Shown: in pieces, positions 36,576 to 45,467 of the stretch
Position numbering within the stretch: position 1 is the first letter of the stretch
How the letters are laid out: each line of letters starts with the position of its first letter
Origin: UBA9300 sp964577305
Lineage (GTDB): Bacteria > Bacteroidota > Bacteroidia > Bacteroidales > VadinHA17
Length of the DNA stretch: 54,081 nucleotides
Direction of reading: 5' to 3'
Assembly: GCA_964577305.1 (NCBI GenBank)
Contig: CAZNYS010000016.1
Span: forward strand, 1-54,081
The notes under the pieces: generated by a model
The model's input: only the letters and a program-made list of their open reading frames with translations
Told to the model about the DNA's origin: nothing
The model's database searches: none
Program-made: the position numbers and the translations under genes

Positions 36576-36968
36576 ATGAAAGTACTTTTAAAAATATTCT
36601 TCTTTGTATTAATTATAGTTACGCTATTCATAGGGTCGTGTAAGAAACAACCAAAATGTGGCTGTGATGGCGATATAATCAAGGAGCTTGTAGGTTTCCC
36701 CGTATTTGTTTATTATGATACAATCAATGTTGCTGCATGGTTTAACCCAGTAACAAATTCGTCATCAACCTATTATGTTTGTAATCCTTCTGATTATATG
36801 AGCTTTTTGAAAGGTTTTGATAACGGGGCGTATCTACTTGTCGACGGTCATGTTTATTGGGAATGTAATTATCTTATGCAGGCAAGTAATAATTCATACT
36901 ACTCGTACTACTATAAGGCATACCAGATTGATGTGACCGATATGCACGAGGATCTCTACGGGAAGTAA
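36576..36968 (+). CDS. Small lipoprotein of unknown function
   Basis: 130 residues. A hydrophobic signal ends in the lipobox FIGSC (Cys22), followed by a cysteine-rich start of the mature chain (KKQPKCGCDGD). The rest is rich in tyrosine, asparagine and serine, with WFNPVTNSSSTYYVCNPSDY and a further cysteine in YWECNYL. I recognise no family. The lone gene has its own promoter and is followed by a hairpin-rich intergenic stretch, so it is probably monocistronic. Confidence 0.75.
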   Translation: MKVLLKIFFFVLIIVTLFIGSCKKQPKCGCDGDIIKELVGFPVFVYYDTINVAAWFNPVTNSSSTYYVCNPSDYMSFLKGFDNGAYLLVDGHVYWECNYLMQASNNSYYSYYYKAYQIDVTDMHEDLYGK

Positions 36969-37032
36969 AATTTGTTTAATGTTCCAAGTTCCGGGTTCTC
37001 GGTGTTCTGTTTGACTTCTGTCGTAGCATTTC

Positions 37033-37124
37033 CCTTAACCTTACCATCAGTCCCGAAATTCTTTCGCCAGAATGGCGAAATAGAATTTCGAGGACCCTCG
37101 AATTGAAGATTCGGGGCCTTAACC
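37033..37124. repeat. Hairpin-rich 76-bp segment flanked by 8-bp direct repeats
   Basis: CCTTAACC occurs at 37033-37040 and again at 37117-37124. Between them is a strong hairpin (37054-37090) with stem arms CGAAATTCTTTCGCC and GGCGAA plus AGAATTTCG and a two-base bulge, then a second imperfect hairpin at 37091-37120. The layout resembles a small MITE-like or REP-like insertion with an 8-bp target duplication, but it could also be a terminator region. Confidence 0.45.
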
Positions 37125-37167
37125 TAATTTTTCATATCTTTCTGCTGAAAACTCTAAGCTGGAAGAT

Positions 37168-37935
37168 ATGAATATTGTTATTGTTGGTGCCGGCAGGGTA
37201 GGTTCAGCCCTGTCTGTGGCTTTAGGTAAGTCGGGGCACAAAATATTGAAGATAATATCCCGCTCGGGTGAAAAGGCTGCAAGACTGGCCGCAATCCTTG
37301 AATGCGGGTATGGAAATGAACTGGTCATACCTCCTGAATCAGAAGTGGTGATTATGTCAGTAAATGATGATGCACTATACGGGGTACTTAAAGAAATAGA
37401 TGCACCCGGTAGTGCAATTATTGTCCATACTGCCGGAAGTGTGAGCATGGATGTATTTGGCAAGGAGATCGTTAACCATGGAGTATTTTATCCACTGCAG
37501 ACATTTATACATGGCAGGGAATATGATTTCAAGACGATACCTATTTTTATAGAGGGCAATAATGATCATTCAAATAATATACTTAAATCACTTGGATTAT
37601 CTGTAAGCGAAAAAGTTTTTTACCTGAGCAGTGAGAAACGCAGATACCTGCACCTGGCAGCAGTATTCTCATGTAATTTTGTGAATCATATGTATTATGC
37701 GGGTAAAGAGATCTCAGGCCAGGCCGGAATGGAATTTAATGTTTTACTGCCACTATTGAGGGAAACTATGGATAAAGTTTCAGTCTTAGGACCGGAAAGA
37801 TCACAAACAGGCCCTGCTGTAAGAAATGATAAAAAAACTATTGAAAAGCATTTGGATTTATTATCTTTCTCACCTGATTTGCAGAAAATTTACCAGGTGA
37901 TAACTGATTCAATAATACAAAAGTATACCGGCTGA
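37168..37935 (+). CDS. DUF2520 Rossmann-fold protein (NADP-binding, reductase-like)
   Basis: 255 residues. The N-terminal Rossmann motif IVGAGRVGSALSVALGKSGH is followed by a helical C-terminal domain (about 130-255) of the DUF2520 type, with HLAAVFSCNFVNHMYYAGKE and GPAVRNDKKTIEKHL. It resembles F420-dependent NADP oxidoreductases and 6-phosphogluconate-type dehydrogenases, with no known substrate. The next gene, a KdsC phosphatase gene, begins 4 bp later. The set DUF2520, KdsC, UbiA, Maf is recurrent in Bacteroidota as far as I recall. Confidence 0.85.
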   Translation: MNIVIVGAGRVGSALSVALGKSGHKILKIISRSGEKAARLAAILECGYGNELVIPPESEVVIMSVNDDALYGVLKEIDAPGSAIIVHTAGSVSMDVFGKEIVNHGVFYPLQTFIHGREYDFKTIPIFIEGNNDHSNNILKSLGLSVSEKVFYLSSEKRRYLHLAAVFSCNFVNHMYYAGKEISGQAGMEFNVLLPLLRETMDKVSVLGPERSQTGPAVRNDKKTIEKHLDLLSFSPDLQKIYQVITDSIIQKYTG

Positions 37936-37939
37936 ATTC

Positions 37940-38461
37940 ATGAGGAATTTCACAGAAGACTTACAGAAAATAAAAGCATTTGTCTTTGATATTGACGGTG
38001 TTTTATCAAACCAGACCATAACCCTTGATATGAATGGTAATCCGCTACGAACAATAAACTTAAGAGATGGTTATGCACTTCAGTTAGCAGTAAAGAACGG
38101 GTATAAGGTATGTATTATATCAGGAGGTAATTCATTTCCTTTTAAGAAAAGACTCAATTCACTGGGTGTTGACCATGTTTATCTCGGGGTATCTGAAAAA
38201 GCCGCGATCCTGGGTGAATTTATGGCAAATTTGAAGCTTGCACCTGAAGAGATACTTTACATGGGTGATGATATTCCTGATTATCATGTAATGAAAATGG
38301 CAGGTGTGGCAGTATGTCCGGGAGATGCAGATAATGAAATAAAACAAATATCCATTTATATATCTGACAAGGTAGGTGGGGATGGTTGTGTCAGGGATGT
38401 GATAGAGCAGGTAATGAGACTTCATGGAAAATGGATGAATAATGACGCATTTATTTGGTAA
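37940..38461 (+). CDS. kdsC: KdsC-like HAD phosphatase (3-deoxy-D-manno-octulosonate 8-phosphate phosphatase)
   Basis: 173 residues, the length of KdsC. HAD motif I is FDIDGVLSN with Asp17 and Asp19, motif II is CIISGGNS, and the acidic motif with YMGDDIPDYHVMKMAG is motif IV. KdsC removes phosphate from KDO-8-phosphate in lipopolysaccharide core synthesis. In Bacteroidota a few relatives act on other 2-keto-3-deoxy sugar phosphates, so the exact substrate is not certain. It lies between the DUF2520 gene (4 bp) and the UbiA-like gene (3 bp), clearly in an operon. Confidence 0.88.
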   Translation: MRNFTEDLQKIKAFVFDIDGVLSNQTITLDMNGNPLRTINLRDGYALQLAVKNGYKVCIISGGNSFPFKKRLNSLGVDHVYLGVSEKAAILGEFMANLKLAPEEILYMGDDIPDYHVMKMAGVAVCPGDADNEIKQISIYISDKVGGDGCVRDVIEQVMRLHGKWMNNDAFIW

Positions 38462-38464
38462 ATT

Positions 38465-39451
38465 ATGGTAGCATTCCTAAAACTTATAAGGTGGCAGAAT
38501 CTGCTTATAGTAATAATCACCCAGTTTCTTATCAAATATGCCCTGATAAATACACTGGCAGGAAATATGCTTTTGGAGGGTATGTTGCCCGGAGGACCTC
38601 ATAGCTATATTGTCCTACAGCTTCCTTTCATAGATTTTTTAACCCTTGTTTTTGCAACTGTCTGTATTACAGCCGGAGGTTACGTAATTAATGATTATTT
38701 CGATATAAAAACTGATCTTGTAAACAAGGGTGAAGTGATTGTCGGGACCAAGATACCCAGGCGCAGGGCAATGATGTGGCATAATATACTAAGTGGGCTT
38801 GGTGTGGTTGCAGGTTTCTGGGTGTCGCACCGTATAGGCTATCTCTGGCTAGGAATATTCTTCCTTCTGGTATCGGGATTATTGTATTTTTATTCGGTAA
38901 TATATAAGAAACAGTTCCTTATCGGTAATATTCTTGTTGCAATACTCACTTCTTTTGTCCCTTTAATGGTAGTAGTTTATGAACTGCCGGCAATTTACAA
39001 CTATTACGGTCCAGAACTAGTAAGCCTGTACTCGATGAAAATTATTTTTTACTGGGTAGCTGGCTTCTCTGTATTTGCTTTCATGACAACACTTGCCCGG
39101 GAGATTGTTAAGGATATGGAAGATTTTGAAGGGGACAAGGCCTATGGCAGTCGCTCACTGCCTGTAGTGGCAGGGATAAGATTGTCAAAAGCTATTGTAT
39201 CAGTTATAATAGCTGCCACCATAATACTTATGATTATTATGTGGGCATTATATATTAATGATATTATTTCACTTTTATATATTTTACTGGCAACTGTTAT
39301 TCCTCTCGTGTTCAGTATTCTTGCACTTATCAGGGGTAAAAGTGCTGAACAGTTCAACACAGTAAGTACAATTATTAAGGGGGTAATGCTAACAGGAATA
39401 TTATACACAGTACTGTTCTGGCTTATCTCCGAAAAAGGTCTCTCGTTTTAA
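38465..39451 (+). CDS. UbiA-family prenyltransferase
   Basis: 328 residues with about eight or nine transmembrane segments. The two aspartate-rich motifs are NDYFDIKTD near residue 76 and REIVKDMEDFEGDKAYGSRS near residue 215. The family transfers prenyl groups to aromatic or glycerol acceptors. This type is often annotated in Bacteroidota as geranylgeranylglycerol-phosphate geranylgeranyltransferase. A quinone-pathway role is also possible, though MenA proper usually looks different. It is translationally tight with kdsC (3 bp) and maf (2 bp). Confidence 0.88.
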   Translation: MVAFLKLIRWQNLLIVIITQFLIKYALINTLAGNMLLEGMLPGGPHSYIVLQLPFIDFLTLVFATVCITAGGYVINDYFDIKTDLVNKGEVIVGTKIPRRRAMMWHNILSGLGVVAGFWVSHRIGYLWLGIFFLLVSGLLYFYSVIYKKQFLIGNILVAILTSFVPLMVVVYELPAIYNYYGPELVSLYSMKIIFYWVAGFSVFAFMTTLAREIVKDMEDFEGDKAYGSRSLPVVAGIRLSKAIVSVIIAATIILMIIMWALYINDIISLLYILLATVIPLVFSILALIRGKSAEQFNTVSTIIKGVMLTGILYTVLFWLISEKGLSF

Positions 39452-39453
39452 AT

Positions 39454-40053
39454 ATGCTGAAAGAGGAGCTTAAAGATAAAGATGTAATACTTGCTTCCCG
39501 TTCACCGAGAAGAAAGGAATTACTTTCTGCCCTTGGTATCAGTTTCAGGATTGTAGAACCCACTGTTTGTGAAAATTATCCCGCCAGTCTTGAGCGGGAA
39601 GAAATAGCCTTGTATCTTGCTGCCAGGAAAGCAGAATCAGTTATTAATAAAGAAGAGGGGAAAAGTTCAGACCAGGTAGTAATTGCATCAGATACAATTG
39701 TTTGCCTGGATGATATAATTCTGAATAAACCTGCGAACAGGACTGAGGCTATACAAATGCTGAAAAAGCTCTCCGGTACATGGCATCAGGTAATAACAGC
39801 TGTTTGCATAGCAGGTAACTCTGGCCAGCAATCATTCTATTCAGAAACAAAGGTTTATTTTACTAAATTGCAGGATGAAGAAATAGAATATTATGTAGAT
39901 AGCTATAAACCCTATGATAAAGCAGGGTCATATGGCATCCAGGAGTGGATAGGTTATATCGGAATTGAAAGGATAGAAGGATCATATTTCAATGTTATGG
40001 GCCTTCCGGTACAGAAATTGTATACCGAACTGAAGAATTTTATTAAAGAATAA
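39454..40053 (+). CDS. maf: Maf family nucleoside triphosphate pyrophosphatase
   Basis: 199 residues. VILASRSPRRKELLSALGI is the N-terminal signature, SDTIVCLDDIILNKPAN holds the catalytic aspartate region, and DKAGSYGIQEWIGYIGIERI is the C-terminal signature. Maf proteins hydrolyse non-canonical or pyrimidine nucleoside triphosphates and are linked to cell division arrest. It begins 2 bp after the UbiA-like gene. The DPP11-like gene follows after 28 bp and may be co-transcribed. Confidence 0.95.
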   Translation: MLKEELKDKDVILASRSPRRKELLSALGISFRIVEPTVCENYPASLEREEIALYLAARKAESVINKEEGKSSDQVVIASDTIVCLDDIILNKPANRTEAIQMLKKLSGTWHQVITAVCIAGNSGQQSFYSETKVYFTKLQDEEIEYYVDSYKPYDKAGSYGIQEWIGYIGIERIEGSYFNVMGLPVQKLYTELKNFIKE

Positions 40054-40081
40054 ATAATATCAATAATTAAATTAATTGGTT

Positions 40082-42244
40082 ATGAAAAAGTTAATTGTTG
40101 CATTGTTACTTGTTATGTTAGCAATCCCTTTCGCCAGGAGTGACGAAGGGATGTGGATACCTTTGCTTATAGAAAAATTTAACATAGAGATAATGCAGGA
40201 GAAGGGATTCAAGCTTACAGCAGAGGATATATACAGTGTAAACAGGGCATGCATGAAAGACGGTGTAATGATATTCGGAGGTGGATGTACGGCTGAGCTT
40301 ATCAGTCCGGAGGGTTTATTAATTACCAATCATCATTGCGGATACGGGCGTATACAATCACACTCAAGCCTGGAACACGATTATCTAACCGATGGGTTCT
40401 GGGCCATGTCACGTGAAGAAGAACTACCCAATCCCGGGCTTACCGTTACTTTTTTGAAATACATGGAAGATGTCACAGACAGGGTAATGAGAGGAATAAA
40501 GAGAAGGATGTCAGAAGAAGAGAGAAATAAGATAATTGAGTCGAATATTTCTGAAATTGTAGCTGAGGCATGTGGAGGAAATCACTATTCGGCATTTGTC
40601 AGGCCTTTTTATATGGGTAACCAGTTTTTCCTTTTTGTGAATGAGACATACAGGGATGTAAGGCTCGTTGGTGCACCACCTTCAGCCATTGGAAAATTTG
40701 GCGGGGATACTGATAACTGGATGTGGCCGAGGCATACGGGTGATTTCTCTTTGTTCAGGATATATGCAGATAAAGATAATATGCCTGCAGACTATTCAGA
40801 AGATAATGTGCCTTATAAACCGGCTTACCATTTTCCTATATCCCTCAAGGGTGTTGATGAAGGTGATTTTACAATGGTCTTTGGTTATCCGGGCGGCACT
40901 TCACAATATGTTCCATCGTACCATATTTCGATGTTGATAGATTATGTATATCCTAAAATGATTGAACTCAGGGGCACAAAATTAGATATAATAAAAGAAG
41001 ACATGGATGCTGATCCTGAGGTGAGAATAAAGTATTCAAGCAAAGATGCCGGAATTTCAAATTCGTGGAAAAGATGGATAGGCGAAAAGTCGGGAATGGA
41101 AAGGCTGGGCACAATTGAGAAGAAAAAGGAGTTTGAAAAGGAATTCACTGCCTGGGTGAAGGAAAAAAGAAAAAGGGAGAAAGATTATGGTTATTTACTT
41201 GACTCCTATAAATCTTTGTACGAACAGATGCAGGAGTACTACCTGGTAAACTCATATACCTCTGAAACAATTGGGCGTAGTGGTGTGGAGGCTATAGGTC
41301 TGGCTGCTTCGTTCATTCCTCTTATTGAAGCAGTAAATAGTAAAGCTGACAATGATGAGATAAAGGGTATACTGGAAAGGCTCTCTTCAGGTATCTCACG
41401 TTTTTTTCATAATTACAATATGCCGACGGATAAGAAATTGTTTGTGGCAATGCTGGAGCTTTATGGTAAAAACCTTGATGAAAAGTGGCAGGTCCCTGAA
41501 TACAGAGATTTGTACAGTTCATGCAGTGGTAATTTTGAAATTATTGCTGATGATATTTACAGGCAGAGTGTCTTTACAAACCATGAGAAGGCAAAACAGT
41601 TTGTGTCTAATTTTGACAGTCGCCTTATCACTGAACTGGAGATTGACCCGTTGTATATACTGGCTAAAGGAGTGAATGCCTTTCTTGATGAACAGGTAAG
41701 GGAAAAATATATCAAGATATCGGGTGAAATAGCAGATCTTGACAGGTTATATATGAAAGCTCAGATGGAATTTGCCCAGGATAAAGTGCTGTGGCCAGAT
41801 GCTAACTTTACTCTAAGGGTGGCATATGGTGAAGTGGGAGGTTATGAACCAAGAGATGCAGTATATTATACTCATTATACCACACTTGAGGGGATAATGG
41901 AGAAAGATAATCCTGAAATATATGATTATGATGTGCCGGATAAGCTCAAGAAACTATATTACGCCAAAGATTATGGAAGGTATGACCAGGATGGGAAAAT
42001 GCCGGTTTGTTTTATTGCTGATAACCATACTACAGGAGGTAATTCAGGAAGCCCTGTAATAAATGCTGAAGGACATCTTATTGGTGTTAATTTCGATCGC
42101 GCCTGGGAGGGTGTAATGAGTGACCTGATGTTCAACCCCGAACAGAGTCGTAATATCAGCCTCGATATCCGTTATGCTCTCTTCCTGATAGATAAGTTTG
42201 CCGGTGCAGGATACCTTCTTGACGAAATGACACTAGTAGAATAA
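40082..42244 (+). CDS. dpp11: S46 family dipeptidyl-peptidase, DPP11-like (Asp/Glu specific)
   Basis: 720 residues from the ATG at 40082, with a signal peptide (about 1-20). It is a periplasmic serine exopeptidase that releases dipeptides from peptide N-termini. His85 lies in TNHHCGY, the probable catalytic aspartate is Asp221 in WPRHTGDFS, and Ser655 lies in GGNSGSP. Arg673 in NFDRAWEG sits 18 residues after the serine. As I recall, Porphyromonas gingivalis DPP11 has Ser655 and Arg673 at exactly these numbers and the arginine gives preference for Asp or Glu at P1, while DPP7 has Gly there. An upstream TTG extends the frame by two residues only. It ends 17 bp before the cysteine-rich gene. 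Confidence 0.93.
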   Translation: MKKLIVALLLVMLAIPFARSDEGMWIPLLIEKFNIEIMQEKGFKLTAEDIYSVNRACMKDGVMIFGGGCTAELISPEGLLITNHHCGYGRIQSHSSLEHDYLTDGFWAMSREEELPNPGLTVTFLKYMEDVTDRVMRGIKRRMSEEERNKIIESNISEIVAEACGGNHYSAFVRPFYMGNQFFLFVNETYRDVRLVGAPPSAIGKFGGDTDNWMWPRHTGDFSLFRIYADKDNMPADYSEDNVPYKPAYHFPISLKGVDEGDFTMVFGYPGGTSQYVPSYHISMLIDYVYPKMIELRGTKLDIIKEDMDADPEVRIKYSSKDAGISNSWKRWIGEKSGMERLGTIEKKKEFEKEFTAWVKEKRKREKDYGYLLDSYKSLYEQMQEYYLVNSYTSETIGRSGVEAIGLAASFIPLIEAVNSKADNDEIKGILERLSSGISRFFHNYNMPTDKKLFVAMLELYGKNLDEKWQVPEYRDLYSSCSGNFEIIADDIYRQSVFTNHEKAKQFVSNFDSRLITELEIDPLYILAKGVNAFLDEQVREKYIKISGEIADLDRLYMKAQMEFAQDKVLWPDANFTLRVAYGEVGGYEPRDAVYYTHYTTLEGIMEKDNPEIYDYDVPDKLKKLYYAKDYGRYDQDGKMPVCFIADNHTTGGNSGSPVINAEGHLIGVNFDRAWEGVMSDLMFNPEQSRNISLDIRYALFLIDKFAGAGYLLDEMTLVE

Positions 42245-42261
42245 TCATAAATATAATTATC

Positions 42262-42720
42262 ATGAAAAATAAAGTGCAGGATAATATCAGGGTTTATTCA
42301 ATGTTGCTGAAATCAGATAAGCTTGAAAAGGCTGATATTACGGTAATCGAAGAAGCATATTGCCCCAATGGGCACAGCCTTATCTCTGATGATGTTTTGT
42401 TTTGTGATTTCAAGGCAATACATCTCAAGATCAGAAACAAGAAGTATGTTTCGGATCTTTTTATTAGCCCTCTGGTAGGAGACAAAAGCAAGCTCTCACT
42501 TGATACAAAATTGAACAGGGATATTATTTACGAGTTCATATGTCCTGAATGTAAGGCCAGTTTACCAGTTGCCAGCCCCTGCTCATGCGGAGGTAACCTG
42601 ATGACTTTGTATCTTGACAAAGATCTTAAACTGTCAAAGTCGGTAACCGTTTGTAACAGGTTTGGTTGTCCACATTCAGAAGTAAAGGGAATTGAGAACC
42701 TGATAAGTATGCAGCTGTAG
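42262..42720 (+). CDS. Cysteine-rich zinc-ribbon-like protein of unknown function
   Basis: 152 residues. It has several cysteine pairs: CPNGH near residue 34, CPECKASLPVASPCSCGG near 93-110, and CNRFGCPHS near 130-139. Zinc ribbon or rubredoxin-like metal binding is likely. No signal peptide is visible, so it should be cytoplasmic. I do not recognise the family. It starts 17 bp after the DPP11-like gene and is convergent with the sensor kinase gene, with 16 bp between the two stop codons. Confidence 0.8.
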   Translation: MKNKVQDNIRVYSMLLKSDKLEKADITVIEEAYCPNGHSLISDDVLFCDFKAIHLKIRNKKYVSDLFISPLVGDKSKLSLDTKLNRDIIYEFICPECKASLPVASPCSCGGNLMTLYLDKDLKLSKSVTVCNRFGCPHSEVKGIENLISMQL

Positions 42721-42736
42721 TTTAGACAGCCACCTG

Positions 42737-44809
42737 TCAGGCTTTATAGGGGAGAGTAAAGCTGATTGTTGTTCCTTCTCCTTTTGTGCTTTCTATTTGC
42801 ATATCACCCTTGTTAACATTTATGAGGTCGTAACACAGTTGAAGACCCAGGCCTGTTCCTTTTTCACCCCTTGTGCCCCTGGTACTTTTTGTTATCTTGT
42901 TATTTTTCAGATTTTCAAGGCTTTCATGATCAATGCCCACCCCTGTATCCCTGACAGATACCTTTAAATGAGGATTAATATCAGTAACTTCTTCTACCGA
43001 AACATAAATTTTACGCCTGTCAGGAGTAAACTTTATAGCATTTGTAATAAGATTCCTGAGAATGATAGTGAGGAGATGACGATCACACCAGGCAACGGGC
43101 GAACCCCTGTGCGAATAGCTCAACTGGATATTCTTCAGCTCAGCCTGGGCATTCAGCAGGTTAAAGCATTCGAGTACAATATCTGTCAGGTTCCACTTAC
43201 CTGGTCTGTAATCTATCTGGTTCTGCTGGCCCTGACCCCATATAATAAGATTATCAATAAGATTAATAGTGAAATCGACCTGATTGCCTATCTCTGCTTT
43301 GAGAGTTTTGCGCTTTACATCGTCTGATATATTCTTTAAGTTCTCAATCAACATTGCCAGGTTAACAACAGGTGTTTTCAGGTCTTGAGAAATTATTGAA
43401 AATACTCGGTTTTTAATATGAATATTCCTTTCAAGCTCTACATTCTTTAACTCAATTTCTTCTTTCTGTTTTTCCAGATCACTTTTCTGGTTTGTCAGTT
43501 CAGAGGTCCTTTCATTAACAATCTTTTCCAGGTTCTGGTTTATGTATTCAAGTTCGACCAGGAGATTTTTTTCATGTTTGAAGGAATTAACCCATCTGTA
43601 AATAAGAATTATCACTTGCATGAAAATGAAAATGATGATTGAATATGGAAGTATATAGGTGTCAAAAAGAAAAGTATTTGATCCTGAGAGTGTTACATCG
43701 TTTATTACACCTGTCAGCAGGGCAATGAATCCTAAAGTATTCAGAATGCCTGTGCTCCTGGCTTTAAGCAGTGATATAATACTTTTAGTACCATAATATA
43801 ACAGTATCAGAACAACAATTGGGATAAATATCCTGATTGAATTTGCGAAAATAATTACGGGACTGGTAAATATCAGGATAACACCCAAAGAGAAGAGGAC
43901 GGTAATAATAGTGCTGACTATCTTAAAATATTTATCAGGAAATATATTGTAGAAATACCATGCTCCGAAAATAAGGGCGATAAATGAACCTGTATATTCA
44001 AGCCTTATCAACCCGGTCCAGTTGATATTTATAAAAGTCATAATGAGGAACGAACCGGTACATATGCTCCGCAATAGTATTCCCAGGGTTGCCATTGAGA
44101 AAAAAAGCATTGAATAATCACCCCTGAATATCAGGGAGAATAGCAGGAAGAAGGTTATGAATGACAGTAGTATTCCTGCTGAGATGTCAGATAAAGTATT
44201 CTGGCGGTCAAGGTTCTTAGTCATTACCTCCGGTGTTCCTATTTTCATGGGCATCCAGAAACCACCCCTCCGGTGATGATAATTGGAAACATTTACTATA
44301 ACTTCAACTTTGTCATCCGTAATAATATGCTCATATGTAAAGGGATCGTATACGGGTTTTGTTTCTGCTTCACTTTCACCGGCCAGTCCGTTGCCACCGA
44401 CATATTTTCCGTCAATATATATCCGGAATGCTGCATCAAACACAGGGATGTCAAATACTATCTTCCTGATGTTTTCAGGGAACAGAATAATCATACGGTA
44501 CGTGGCATGTCCTGTATTTCTTATTTCCGGTATTTCACTGGAATAATTGATCCAGTAGGAGGGGACCATTGCCCACATGTCAGGAGATGGCTGACCCACT
44601 TCAGTAAAGTCGGAAGGGCGCAGATGCTTATTCCAGTAAAACTCCCATTCGCCGTTAAGTTTAATTATTTTATTTCTGAATTGTTCATACCTGAGATCCA
44701 GAACACCCTTTTCAACTTTCTTCTGTGCATATGTTGCTGAGGCGAAGAATAATAATAAAATGAGATTCAGCAGGATGAAAATTTTTCTTACAGCGTTGTC
44801 CCTCTTCAT
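42737..44809 (-). CDS. 7TMR-DISM sensor histidine kinase-like protein with altered H-box
   Basis: 690 residues. Signal peptide (about 1-28), extracytoplasmic DISMED-type jelly-roll domain (about 35-195, with GEWEFYWNKHL and ATYRMIILFP), seven transmembrane helices (about 205-410), a coiled coil with heptads of Glu, Lys and Leu (about 415-465), a HisKA-like dimerisation region, then an HATPase domain with NAIKFTP, VRDTGVGID and GEKGTGLGLQLCYD. The H-box reads FSIISQDLKTPV, with Gln475 in place of the phosphoacceptor histidine. ATP-binding boxes look intact. No response regulator lies next to it. It may act through another kinase or by carbohydrate-dependent allostery. Confidence 0.88.
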   Translation of the reverse strand: MKRDNAVRKIFILLNLILLLFFASATYAQKKVEKGVLDLRYEQFRNKIIKLNGEWEFYWNKHLRPSDFTEVGQPSPDMWAMVPSYWINYSSEIPEIRNTGHATYRMIILFPENIRKIVFDIPVFDAAFRIYIDGKYVGGNGLAGESEAETKPVYDPFTYEHIITDDKVEVIVNVSNYHHRRGGFWMPMKIGTPEVMTKNLDRQNTLSDISAGILLSFITFFLLFSLIFRGDYSMLFFSMATLGILLRSICTGSFLIMTFININWTGLIRLEYTGSFIALIFGAWYFYNIFPDKYFKIVSTIITVLFSLGVILIFTSPVIIFANSIRIFIPIVVLILLYYGTKSIISLLKARSTGILNTLGFIALLTGVINDVTLSGSNTFLFDTYILPYSIIIFIFMQVIILIYRWVNSFKHEKNLLVELEYINQNLEKIVNERTSELTNQKSDLEKQKEEIELKNVELERNIHIKNRVFSIISQDLKTPVVNLAMLIENLKNISDDVKRKTLKAEIGNQVDFTINLIDNLIIWGQGQQNQIDYRPGKWNLTDIVLECFNLLNAQAELKNIQLSYSHRGSPVAWCDRHLLTIILRNLITNAIKFTPDRRKIYVSVEEVTDINPHLKVSVRDTGVGIDHESLENLKNNKITKSTRGTRGEKGTGLGLQLCYDLINVNKGDMQIESTKGEGTTISFTLPYKA

Positions 44810-44883
44810 AGTATCATAAGTTGAACAAAATTATCAAAATACGACACATAATAAAAATAATTCATCCCATTATCATATATGAT

Positions 44884-44923
44884 ATAAAAAAAAGGATGGG
44901 CTCAGGGAAACGAACCCATCCTT
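44884..44923 (-). terminator. Rho-independent terminator of the secreted-protein gene
   Basis: AAGGATGGG (44892-44900) and CCCATCCTT (44915-44923) form a perfect 9-bp stem with a 14-base loop. On the minus strand eight T bases follow (44893-44886). It lies 55 bp after the stop codon of the gene at 44979. Confidence 0.85.
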
Positions 44924-44978
44924 AACAACAAAACCTGAAACTTGATCGTAGAAGAAACTATCCAACTAGCATTTGGAG

Positions 44979-45467
44979 CTATCTGAATGCGAATACTTTT
45001 TCATAGTCCTTAACAAGCTTTGGGAAATAGACCGATATCAGTTTTACATAATCTATATCGCTCTGTCGAAGCGGAGTTATAACTTTTTGGTGAAAATACT
45101 CCGAGCGGTCGAGTGACAGATCTGACGTAGACATACCGTCATTTAGATATTCCCTGTCAAGTCGTTCCACACCAAAATATGTCCCGTTGCACTTGTACTG
45201 TATTTCAAGCTCATCTGACAATACAATGAACCTGGTGCATTTTCTGTCGGAGTTGTCAATGCCAATCCTGACAGTAAGATCTGAGTTTTCATAGGATACT
45301 ATGAAAGTCTTGAGAGCTTTCCCATCAACATAAATGGGATCAATGGCATTATCAACAACATAATTGCCCAGACAGCAGTAGGTTTTACCTTCTGCAACCG
45401 GGCCCTTAGCAAATCCTGTCAAACTTAGGATTAAAGTAATAGCGAATAAATACAAGAATTTTTTCAT
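44979..45467 (-). CDS. Secreted protein of unknown function
   Basis: 162 residues. Signal peptide of about 20 residues (MKKFLYLFAITLILSLTGFA), then a mature chain with Cys31-Cys32 in KTYCCLGNYV and two more cysteines in DRKCTRFIVL and IQYKCNGTYF. The mix of short beta-like stretches and a helical C-terminus (VKLISVYFPKLVKDYEKVF) suggests a small periplasmic domain. I recognise no family. It is a lone gene with its own terminator. It faces the glycyl radical operon across a 412-bp divergent region, so shared regulation is possible. Confidence 0.75.
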   Translation of the reverse strand: MKKFLYLFAITLILSLTGFAKGPVAEGKTYCCLGNYVVDNAIDPIYVDGKALKTFIVSYENSDLTVRIGIDNSDRKCTRFIVLSDELEIQYKCNGTYFGVERLDREYLNDGMSTSDLSLDRSEYFHQKVITPLRQSDIDYVKLISVYFPKLVKDYEKVFAFR

